DNA of 64,000 nt from Acinetobacter celticus (GTDB lineage Bacteria; Pseudomonadota; Gammaproteobacteria; Pseudomonadales; Moraxellaceae), in contig NZ_MBDL01000010.1 in NCBI RefSeq assembly GCF_001707755.1, positions 209,650 to 273,649 of the forward strand. The letters are read 5' to 3'. The notes under the pieces were generated by a model. That model ran no database searches and was not told the origin of the DNA. It was given only the letters and a program-made list of their open reading frames with translations. The position numbers and the translations under genes are program-made. Shown here one piece after another: positions 56,081 through 63,179 of the stretch (positions are counted from its first letter, which is position 1; every line of letters starts with the position of its first letter).

Positions 56081-56604
56081 TAATTCACGCCTCCTGTATT
56101 AGAGCCACCAGATTGCACACCTTTATGCGTATGACTTCCTCCAATACTTTTCCCATTGTGCTTGACATCAGATCCGTTAAATTCAACAAGACCATCAACG
56201 ACCAAACCACCATTAATAAAAACTTTTCCACCACTGCCTGATAAATCAATATTTAATGTATGACTGGCTTTGTCATACTCAACCACAGTGCCATCCTCAT
56301 AAATATGCTTTGGATTTTCAGTAGTGCCCGCATTAGGGAAGGCAGTTTGAGATAAAGCAAAAGCAATTACGCCTTGAGACAGATCACCTGATGGTGAGAG
56401 CACTAAAACCTGCTCACCTTTGGAATAACCACCATTCCATGAACGATCCTTACCTGCTCGATCTTTCGCCCATTCAAGGTCAGAAACGAGCTCACCATCA
56501 AAATCGACTGTTGCTGTGCCTGCATCCAAATCAACAGCATGAATTCGACCAAAACGGATTAAATTCGCAAGAATCCTGTCCATCTGCGCCAGTGCATAAC
56601 TCAT
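56080..56604 (-). CDS. Phage baseplate assembly protein V (spike, P2 gpV-like)
   Basis: 174 residues. An OB-fold (IRFGRIHAVDLDAGTATVDFDG) and a beta-helix follow, then a His/Gly-rich apex GSHTHKGVQSGGS typical of the metal-binding spike tip that pierces the outer membrane. It overlaps the upstream and downstream genes by one to four bases. Confidence 0.92.
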   Translation of the reverse strand: MSYALAQMDRILANLIRFGRIHAVDLDAGTATVDFDGELVSDLEWAKDRAGKDRSWNGGYSKGEQVLVLSPSGDLSQGVIAFALSQTAFPNAGTTENPKHIYEDGTVVEYDKASHTLNIDLSGSGGKVFINGGLVVDGLVEFNGSDVKHNGKSIGGSHTHKGVQSGGSNTGGVN

Positions 56605-57179
56605 GGCACCTCCTGATTCAGTGATAGTTCTTGGTATTTATCTTCATGACCTAAACCAATTTCAGGCGAATAGCTAAAGACAGGAGTTGGTGTAACCCCT
56701 GATCCTGCCCAAATATTTTCACCGACTAAAATTTGAGTAGAGAAGTCCACGCGCCATACCTCAAAACGATCGAGTTCAGGGAAAAATCCATCTTCAGAAA
56801 TATCTTCCAGTGAACTGCTTCCAACACCAAGTTTCCCCAGCTGGGTAAAGTGCTTATTCTTAAAAATATAGAAAGCAACGCCTGCCGCTAGTTTTCGGAC
56901 ATTAATCTTGGCTCTACGCTGATTAAACGTATCAATAATTCGCGCTTCAAATCGGGCAATCAAAGGCAGTTGCTCTGTACCCATATCACCCTGTTCATCA
57001 ATATCAAAACTGGTGAGTTCAAGGAGCAGTGCTGGCAGTTCTTTTGCTGTTGGGGCTTTACGTTCTTCTTCGTCACGATAGAACTGAACCAATTGAAAAA
57101 CTGGAAATTGCGCTCTTAATTTGGCCTCAATCACATCATGTAATTGATCTAAATTCACACCTGCTATCGCATCTGCCAT
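56601..57179 (-). CDS. Phage protein of the Gp37-like type, function uncertain
   Basis: 192 residues between the head-tail genes and the spike. The sequence DQLHDVIEAKLRAQFPVF and EELPALLLELTSFDID-like residues (here AKELPALLLELTSFDID) resemble phage Gp37/Gp68-type proteins, often annotated tail terminator or completion. Overlap with both neighbours shows one operon. No enzyme motif. Confidence 0.65.
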   Translation of the reverse strand: MADAIAGVNLDQLHDVIEAKLRAQFPVFQLVQFYRDEEERKAPTAKELPALLLELTSFDIDEQGDMGTEQLPLIARFEARIIDTFNQRRAKINVRKLAAGVAFYIFKNKHFTQLGKLGVGSSSLEDISEDGFFPELDRFEVWRVDFSTQILVGENIWAGSGVTPTPVFSYSPEIGLGHEDKYQELSLNQEVP

Positions 57180-57712
57180 TTCAATTCATGCTCCAACACT
57201 TTAAAAAATTGTCTTTCAAAAGCCGACCATTGCATTACGTCTGACTCTAAAGATTTATCAATAACATCTTGTACTGGATGCCCTTGCTTCTCAATTGGTA
57301 ATCTTTTTCTGCCTGTTCGCTTAAAAGCGTTACCTCTTAAAGAGATAGCTTGCTGTCCAGGTTTGGGCCCCATAAAAGCACCCTTCAGATACTTACCTCG
57401 CGTTGTCCTAACACCACCTTTAAATTGTTGCCCTCCATCTATATAAGGTAAATCAATAGGGTTCTGTCCAATCCAGATACCACCAAATCCTCCATCAGAA
57501 TTAAACTTAATTTTCATCAGCTTTAAGCGTGTTCTGACAGCAGCATTTTTTAATTTTAATTCTTTAGCCATTGATCTTGCTGCTCTAACACGCAACCATC
57601 TAGACATCTTGCCAATGGTTGTTTTGAAAGCTTTTTTTGCTTGCTTTTCGGTAGGTTCAAGCTTTGCAATAATGGCCTCAATGCCCTGTGCACTTATATC
57701 GAGTGAGATCAT
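57164..57712 (-). CDS. Minor tail protein Z-like (GPZ) tail completion protein
   Basis: 182 basic residues. The pattern LEPTEKQAKKAFKTTIGKMSRW with a Gly/Lys-rich middle and an amphipathic C-terminal helix fits the prophage minor tail protein Z family, a tail-tube joining protein. In this hybrid genome it stands between the lambda-like head and the P2-like tail, so it may be the adaptor. Family assignment from memory is tentative. Confidence 0.65.
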   Translation of the reverse strand: MISLDISAQGIEAIIAKLEPTEKQAKKAFKTTIGKMSRWLRVRAARSMAKELKLKNAAVRTRLKLMKIKFNSDGGFGGIWIGQNPIDLPYIDGGQQFKGGVRTTRGKYLKGAFMGPKPGQQAISLRGNAFKRTGRKRLPIEKQGHPVQDVIDKSLESDVMQWSAFERQFFKVLEHELKWQMR

Positions 57713-58032
57713 TCGTTAATTTCTAGCTTAAGTATCGAAAGACCTGTGCCGTCTTGTTGCGGATAGGTCATGACATAAAATTTACGACCGTCTTTAAGCA
57801 GTAAAAAGTCACCCCGTTTTACACCTACAACATCTGCTGATTTACAAGTGAAACGAGGTTGAGCATCATCAACCTCATACTCACCAAGTTGAGCGTTTAA
57901 ATAGGGCTCATCAAAGATTCCTGTAATGGACTTATCGTCTGCCCCATCTTCAAACTGTAAAGTGGCTGTTACGGCAAATCCGCCCACCGAATCAGTCTGA
58001 AGAAACACATCCAAATTCTCCCAACTTGGCAT
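57709..58032 (-). CDS. Head-tail joining protein (Gifsy-2/gpFII-type)
   Basis: 107 residues, all-beta, with SVGGFAVTATLQFEDG, FTCKSADVVGVKRGDFLLL and MTYPQQDGTGLSILKLEIN, the pattern of small head-tail attachment proteins that follow the capsid in lambda-like and Mu-like heads. It overlaps the next gene by four bases. Confidence 0.7.
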   Translation of the reverse strand: MPSWENLDVFLQTDSVGGFAVTATLQFEDGADDKSITGIFDEPYLNAQLGEYEVDDAQPRFTCKSADVVGVKRGDFLLLKDGRKFYVMTYPQQDGTGLSILKLEINE

Positions 58033-58037
58033 AGGCT

Positions 58038-58328
58038 TTACTCGGCTTCTGCAGCAGCTTGAATCGCTTCAATTAATTTATCTTTGGTGAGAGAAGCATC
58101 TAGCTCAAGTTCATATTCTTGCAAGGCAAAATCAATAAGTTGGGCTTTAGTCAAAGTAGCCAAATCAATTTCTTGATCTTCAGCATCACCCTCTACTAAA
58201 GTGCCACGGCCACGGCGTAACAAATCTTGTGCCAAGGCATGCGAGACTTCGACCTCGTCACCTTTTTTACGAATTTCACCCTCAATCACTACGGCAGAAG
58301 TTAAAGCAATTACAACAGTTGTTTTCAT
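58038..58328 (-). CDS. Small head protein with C-terminal HeH/LEM-like domain
   Basis: I choose the ATG at 58328 (96 residues, start MKTTVVIAL); the frame is open to 58379 but that part has no ribosome site. The N-terminal half is beta (VEGDAEDQ linker). The C-terminus LTKAQLIDFALQEYELE and LTKDKLIEAIQAAAEAE is a helix-extended-helix domain found in many phage head proteins near the capsid gene. Probably a head-stabilising or connector protein. Confidence 0.7.
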   Translation of the reverse strand: MKTTVVIALTSAVVIEGEIRKKGDEVEVSHALAQDLLRRGRGTLVEGDAEDQEIDLATLTKAQLIDFALQEYELELDASLTKDKLIEAIQAAAEAE

Positions 58329-58379
58329 GGATATATGCTCACAAAAATGGAGTGGGAAGCCACAGTTGTGGCTCATCAA

Positions 58380-60368
58380 TTAGACAGTTTTCTTGCCGTA
58401 GCAAATGGACTCAGTGTTACGCAAAACAAAGTCCACATCTTGGAAGCCCACAATGCGTAAGCCACCTTTAGCACTTAAAGAATACGGATCAATAGTGATA
58501 TCCAAACCGCCCCACATCGCAATGATCAAATCTGCGAAATTACCGAAGAACACATCGCCCGCTTCAATCTGATTAGTCACCTCAGTTCGATAACCATTCA
58601 CAGTATTCCCTGGCTCCCAAATCGTACTTTCCGTGCCAGCACCCATTCTTGGTGCTGTTTTAAAATGACCACGCATAGCGGCATTAATCACATAAGACAT
58701 ACGATCAACATCGGCATTGTCTGAAGCAATTTCAGATTCCATCGCCACCATTTCAGCAAAGGTTGGATTTACTGCTGCAAAGCTCACGGCGTTCATGCCA
58801 GAAATATTTTTTAAACCCAGTGGTTGATTGTCTCCACCAGTACCGTAATAAGCTGCTTTATCAATTTTCAAAGCCAAGGCACGGTTTAAATCATTCCAGA
58901 CCAATTGTTCTGCCGCTGGTGAACTTTGTTGCATGAGCTTACGGCTGATCTCAACACGACCACCCACTGTTTTGGGGCTTAGTTTTAATTGACCTGTTGC
59001 AGGGCTAGACCCTTGCACTTCCTCTTCTTCACCAAGCCAATAAGCAGTTGCACCACCTGTTTGCTTTGGAATTTCGGCATCACCCACCAATCCATCCATA
59101 ATGAAACCTAAGTTCATAATGGTTGAGCGGTTACGTAGCATTTCAATGAACATATCGGCACGGTGATCGGTTCCAACCAAGGTTGCACCATTATTGGAAG
59201 TACCGACTTCAAAAACGCGACTAAGTACATCCGCAGGCACTAAAATCCCTTGAGCAGAACGACCATAAGCTTTTTGTGCCGCTTCTGAACACTCCAACTC
59301 AAATGCGGCTGCCTCACGGTCTGCTAACGTTGCATTCGGCAACATGGCACGTACCGCGCGCATTAAACTAAATGAACGTGCTTCATCACCTGTTAGACCA
59401 ATATCGGCATTATTGCTTTTCGGCTGTTCAGTAATTGGTTTGCCTTGATTACCATGCATACGCTCTAAAATTGCATTTTGTAATTCTGCTGGTGATTTAT
59501 TTTCATCAATGTACTGGCGTACCAAATCACCCGCGCCAAAACGCTCACCTAATTGCATTAAGTCACCGACGCGTTTACGTTCTGCTTCTGCACCACGTTC
59601 TGCCGTGTCGTTTACTGCACGCACCATTTCAATTTCGCCAAAACGCTCACCTTTGTCATTGAGGCGTTGACGGACTTGGTTGCCATCTTTATCTGTAAAG
59701 TAGTCCCAATTCATACGATTTGCTCTTTGCTGATTCACTGGAATAATTGCTATAGGCTCATTTTGTGGAACGGCAGAGTTATTTTCATTATTCACAATTG
59801 CTGAACGTCCAACCCCCACATTGGTATCCGCTGGAATAGACACAAGGGAAATTTCATAGGGTTGCCATTCGGTAATCAAATAAACATCATCATGCTCGCG
59901 TTGCTCTTTTAGGATGGCCTTCTTAATGGTGTAACCAACACTGATATTGGTACGAATCAAATCATCAATATCTTGTAGAATTTCCTCGCCACGTGCAGAT
60001 TTGCTCAAACGAACTAATGCACGTCCTTTACGCTGGGAATGATCTAACCAAGCATTTTCAACCACACCCACCTGATCACGGGAGTTATGATCCATTAAAA
60101 ACGGCGCACGGGTATTCAAGCGCGAAAAATCAACCGCACCTTGATTGTGATCTAGAATTTCCACACCAAACCAACGGCCTACTTCCGTTTCACTTGAAAA
60201 TGAAAGTTCGACCGTTCGCTTTTCCATATCAACTGTGAAGTCATCGACGATATAGTTACGAACCAGCTTATCTTTATTAAAATCAGGTAAAGGCTTTGTT
60301 TGAGAAGCATCTCGAGTCAACGTTATGCCTGCTAAAGTCAGTGCTAGATCAGTTTTCAAAAATTTCAT
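58380..60368 (-). CDS. Prohead protease / major capsid protein fusion
   Basis: 662 residues. Residues about 30-195 are a U35-type prohead protease (WFGVEILDHNQGAVDF, APFLMDHNSRDQVG with its catalytic-type histidine, IRTNISVGYTIK, WQPYEISLVSIPADTNVGVG with a serine). Then comes a helical scaffold-like linker (about 215-310), and the HK97-fold capsid (about 330-660: IEMLRNRSTIMNLG, GRVEISRKLMQQSSP, YGTGGDNQPLGL, GLRIVGFQDVDF). Its ATG overlaps the portal stop (TAATG), with GAGGGG upstream. The capsid must be released by cleavage or made from an internal start. Known fusion class. Confidence 0.9.
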   Translation of the reverse strand: MKFLKTDLALTLAGITLTRDASQTKPLPDFNKDKLVRNYIVDDFTVDMEKRTVELSFSSETEVGRWFGVEILDHNQGAVDFSRLNTRAPFLMDHNSRDQVGVVENAWLDHSQRKGRALVRLSKSARGEEILQDIDDLIRTNISVGYTIKKAILKEQREHDDVYLITEWQPYEISLVSIPADTNVGVGRSAIVNNENNSAVPQNEPIAIIPVNQQRANRMNWDYFTDKDGNQVRQRLNDKGERFGEIEMVRAVNDTAERGAEAERKRVGDLMQLGERFGAGDLVRQYIDENKSPAELQNAILERMHGNQGKPITEQPKSNNADIGLTGDEARSFSLMRAVRAMLPNATLADREAAAFELECSEAAQKAYGRSAQGILVPADVLSRVFEVGTSNNGATLVGTDHRADMFIEMLRNRSTIMNLGFIMDGLVGDAEIPKQTGGATAYWLGEEEEVQGSSPATGQLKLSPKTVGGRVEISRKLMQQSSPAAEQLVWNDLNRALALKIDKAAYYGTGGDNQPLGLKNISGMNAVSFAAVNPTFAEMVAMESEIASDNADVDRMSYVINAAMRGHFKTAPRMGAGTESTIWEPGNTVNGYRTEVTNQIEAGDVFFGNFADLIIAMWGGLDITIDPYSLSAKGGLRIVGFQDVDFVLRNTESICYGKKTV
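59782..59800 (-). promoter_or_regulatory. Internal copy of the phage 19-base promoter motif
   Basis: TTTTCATTATTCACAATTG (plus strand) is identical to the copy at 62546-62564. It lies inside the capsid fusion, in the linker between protease and scaffold. The downstream TAAAAA part is missing here, so promoter function is doubtful. An in-frame ATG with AGAG upstream follows at 59714. Confidence 0.4.
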
Positions 60369-61930
60369 TACATCCCCTCTTTTGGACGCCCTACTGCGCC
60401 TGCTTGTTTGCGCCCCATACTGGCAAGTACCATTTCTTCCGCTATTTCTTTACTGATGCCCTGTGCCACTAATTCATCAATCATGGTGCGAGTATCGCGG
60501 GCAATCTCAGCCCATACGGTTTGCGGATCTTTACCCTGCTCACGAATAATGGCTCCCGCAGAAGTCAGCATATTGTTCTTCGACTTTTCTGCTGCAGTGA
60601 CATCAGCAGATGGATCAATCCAAGCCCAACGGCGTGGTTGCCAAGTGACTTGGGTATAACGGTCAATATCTACGGCTTTCAGTGGCACATTGCCTTTCTT
60701 AATTACGCCTTTGAGCAATGCATATTCCAACCATGCGAAATAGACTGGCTCAACTAAAGCTTCAATTAACCATTGTTGGAGTTCTTTCCAATGTTCACGC
60801 TCATCTAAAGTTCCCTGGCGAATACTTGAAAAGTTCACTCCCTCAAGGTCTGAAGCTAAGTTGTTATAGAGCACGCCCATACCTGCAGCCATTGAGCGCA
60901 ACATTGCTTTGTGAAAAGGTAGGAATTCACCCGTTGGATAATTGGGAGACCACTCTTTGAGTTCTGCCCCTTCAGGCAACATTGGGAACTCACCCGCTTG
61001 AGATTCAATCTGGATTTCATCGTCCTCTTCAAACTTGGGACCATAGCCATCTTTCCATTGAATGAAACCCATTTTGTTGGCAGAAACACGCGCATTCACA
61101 ATCGCTGAATCTTCAAACTCAGAAAGTTGCTTCATACGGAATAGACTGGTGGCCGTCCAAGGCATGCCCCGTTTTTGCCCGACAATTTCTTCTAAATAGC
61201 CATGAATGACTTGTTCTGCCGGAACACGAATGTAATTCCCTGAACCAACGCGATACTGTTTTTCTTCTTCTGAGTCACTATCAAAGTAATAAGCAATCGG
61301 TCGTCCAAATTGGTTAAACTCAATACCCTGACGGATAAAGCGACCACCTGAGAGTTTTGCGCTATACATGATTGGGCAACGCTGAGCATCAATCATTTGC
61401 AATGCAAAACCATATTTCCCTGCATCAGCACCACGGATAATCCTGACAAAGAACTCACCATCTTTGGCTGCTGAAATCACACAAGAACGTTGGAAAGAAC
61501 GCCAAGACTTTTTGCCCTGAATATCGCAGTGATGTTTCTTATTCCAATTTGACCATTCTTGTTCCACGGCATCGCAAAGTTTATTGTCTAGTTTTCCCTG
61601 TGCATTGCGGATCTGAGCCTGAAGCGTTACACCTTGAGGCCCAACAATATTTTGATGGGTTAAACGCAAATAATTTCGGCCATAATCATTATTGGCACAT
61701 TGTTCACGACTACGTGCAACTAAGGTTCGTTGATATCGCTCTACGATTAAATCAGCTGGTAATGGTGTAGATGGCCAAGCGGAAGTTAGGCGGTCGCTTA
61801 CACCTGCTTTAAACCAACGGATAGCATTGCGAAAAACCCGACTCCCTCGTTTTACCACTGACTCATCTTTTACAGGATTCATCTGCGTAACATTCGGCAC
61901 TTCAGCAATTTGACGTTTAAAAATATTCAT
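60368..61930 (-). CDS. Phage portal protein (lambda gpB family)
   Basis: 520 residues. The portal ring through which DNA enters. Blocks include LTSAWPSTPLPADLIVERYQ, RNYLRLTHQNIVGPQGVTLQ, RCPIMYSAKLSGGRFIRQGI, PAEQVIHGYLEEIVGQKRGMP, YNNLASDLEGVNFSSIRQG and WIDPSADVTAAEKSKNNMLT, typical of the lambda-family portal. I use the ATG at 61930; TTG at 61939 directly after the previous stop is less likely. Confidence 0.94.
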   Translation of the reverse strand: MNIFKRQIAEVPNVTQMNPVKDESVVKRGSRVFRNAIRWFKAGVSDRLTSAWPSTPLPADLIVERYQRTLVARSREQCANNDYGRNYLRLTHQNIVGPQGVTLQAQIRNAQGKLDNKLCDAVEQEWSNWNKKHHCDIQGKKSWRSFQRSCVISAAKDGEFFVRIIRGADAGKYGFALQMIDAQRCPIMYSAKLSGGRFIRQGIEFNQFGRPIAYYFDSDSEEEKQYRVGSGNYIRVPAEQVIHGYLEEIVGQKRGMPWTATSLFRMKQLSEFEDSAIVNARVSANKMGFIQWKDGYGPKFEEDDEIQIESQAGEFPMLPEGAELKEWSPNYPTGEFLPFHKAMLRSMAAGMGVLYNNLASDLEGVNFSSIRQGTLDEREHWKELQQWLIEALVEPVYFAWLEYALLKGVIKKGNVPLKAVDIDRYTQVTWQPRRWAWIDPSADVTAAEKSKNNMLTSAGAIIREQGKDPQTVWAEIARDTRTMIDELVAQGISKEIAEEMVLASMGRKQAGAVGRPKEGM

Positions 61931-61939
61931 AACAAGCAA

Positions 61940-62485
61940 TTACCCCAATTTAACCCGTACAACACGACCAAACAGACTTTTACCTGATGCTTTCGCCTGT
62001 TCTCGACTGACTTCAGCACGGTATTGATTACGCAATCGAATCAGCGTCTCCATTGGGGTACGGTATAGCTCACGGTTATTAATGCGATATCGCTCTTGGT
62101 CTAAGCTGGCACGACCTTCGATGACCGCTTCTAATGCTGTTAAGGTTTTTTGCGCATGGCTTCTTAAATCGGCATTTTCTGAAATAGATGCGAGATCCGC
62201 TTTAATCTCAACTGCGCCCGATTCAAGCTCCTCCACCTCATCTGTACCAGCATTCACTGCACGAAGTGAAAAACCGTAATGTCCAGCTTTATAGTCTTTT
62301 GAGATATTTGCAGGCACGCTGAATACATGCATATTTCCCTGCGCTGTAGATTGCAGATCAATTGCACTTGCACCACGTAAATATGCATAAACTGTCCAAT
62401 CAGATGCAGGGTATGCCGTTAAATTCAGATTAAATTTAAACGTCGTACCTGCTTTGATTTGGTTGGGAAACAATTGACCACTCAT
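61940..62485 (-). CDS. gpW-like head connector with N-terminal beta domain
   Basis: 181 residues. The C-terminal ~75 (LTALEAVIEGRASLDQERY, INNRELYRTPMETLIRLRN) resemble lambda gpW, the connector found between terminase and portal genes, in the correct position. The first 95 residues are a beta-sandwich (TFKFNLNLTAYPASDW) not present in lambda gpW. Its start is 47 bases after a predicted late promoter. Confidence 0.72.
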   Translation of the reverse strand: MSGQLFPNQIKAGTTFKFNLNLTAYPASDWTVYAYLRGASAIDLQSTAQGNMHVFSVPANISKDYKAGHYGFSLRAVNAGTDEVEELESGAVEIKADLASISENADLRSHAQKTLTALEAVIEGRASLDQERYRINNRELYRTPMETLIRLRNQYRAEVSREQAKASGKSLFGRVVRVKLG

Positions 62486-62531
62486 GTATTTTTCTAACCC
62501 AAAATGCGCTTTTTCTTGGTTTTATCATCAT

Positions 62532-62564
62532 TTTTTAAGTGGTTTTTTTCATTATTCACAATTG
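62532..62564 (-). promoter_or_regulatory. Predicted phage late promoter, head genes
   Basis: Minus strand CAATTGTGAATAATGAAAA, then TAAAAA at the same register as the copies at 51477 and 49268. It directly follows the terminator of the membrane-protein gene. Distance to the next ATG is 47 bases. Confidence 0.7.
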
Positions 62565-62565
62565 T

Positions 62566-62592
62566 AAAAAACCCCGCATATAGCGAGGTTAA
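62566..62592 (-). terminator. Terminator of the membrane cargo gene
   Basis: Minus strand AACCTCGC, TATAT, GCGGGGTTTTTT, stem with one G-U pair and a full T tract, 18 bases after the gene stop. Confidence 0.82.
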
Positions 62593-62609
62593 ATAAAATG
62601 AAACTTAGT

Positions 62610-63179
62610 TCATTTTTCAGTCTTTCGACCCTTTAAAAAGTTTTTAATTTTTTTAAATAAGTACATAAATAAACTTTCTTTTGGAGAGGCTATATACTTA
62701 TTTTGCAAAAAAGTAATTAAAATAACTACTGAGCTATAACAAAATAGATATTTGAAAAAATCAATTAAAGACGGCTTAAAATAAAATATAGATGCAACAC
62801 CACATAATAATTGTAAAATTAAGGAAGAAAAGAAATATATAATTGGTATACAACATATTACTAGTATTCTATTTAAAAGGTGCTCACTTTCATCGTAAGC
62901 TACTTTTACTAATGTACTCGTTCCAAAAAAAAATACTACAAATATAAAAATTAATAATATTGTCTGACAAATCAACAGCTTTCCATGAAAAACATAAAGC
63001 CAGTTTTTTTGAGGAATACTTTCAATAAAAAAACCTTTGAAAATTAGATTCAATAAAAATAAGCTTAATAACAAAGTAAAAACTTGGGCTAATACTGCTT
63101 TTAGATATTCAACTCTCATATAATTTATATTAGATTCTAAAGTAAGAGCTCTATTATAAGCATTATTTCTTATTCCCAA
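62610..63179 (-). CDS. Membrane protein, phage cargo next to terminase
   Basis: 189 residues with four membrane helices (about 23-51, 61-88, 101-134, 140-162) and a basic cytoplasmic tail (FKKIKNFLKGRKTEK). No family is recognised. It is very AT-rich compared with its phage neighbours and interrupts the terminase-gpW-portal gene order. It has its own terminator, and late transcription restarts after it, so it is a typical moron. The start is uncertain: TTG at 63179 inside the end of terminase (GGAA eight bases upstream), or ATG at 63119 (169 residues). A superinfection-exclusion role is possible but not shown. Confidence 0.6.
   Translation of the reverse strand: MGIRNNAYNRALTLESNINYMRVEYLKAVLAQVFTLLLSLFLLNLIFKGFFIESIPQKNWLYVFHGKLLICQTILLIFIFVVFFFGTSTLVKVAYDESEHLLNRILVICCIPIIYFFSSLILQLLCGVASIFYFKPSLIDFFKYLFCYSSVVILITFLQNKYIASPKESLFMYLFKKIKNFLKGRKTEK

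Noticed and set aside
60408..60757. Plus-strand frames antisense to the portal gene
   Set aside because: Shadows of the portal frame; the phage late region is all minus strand.
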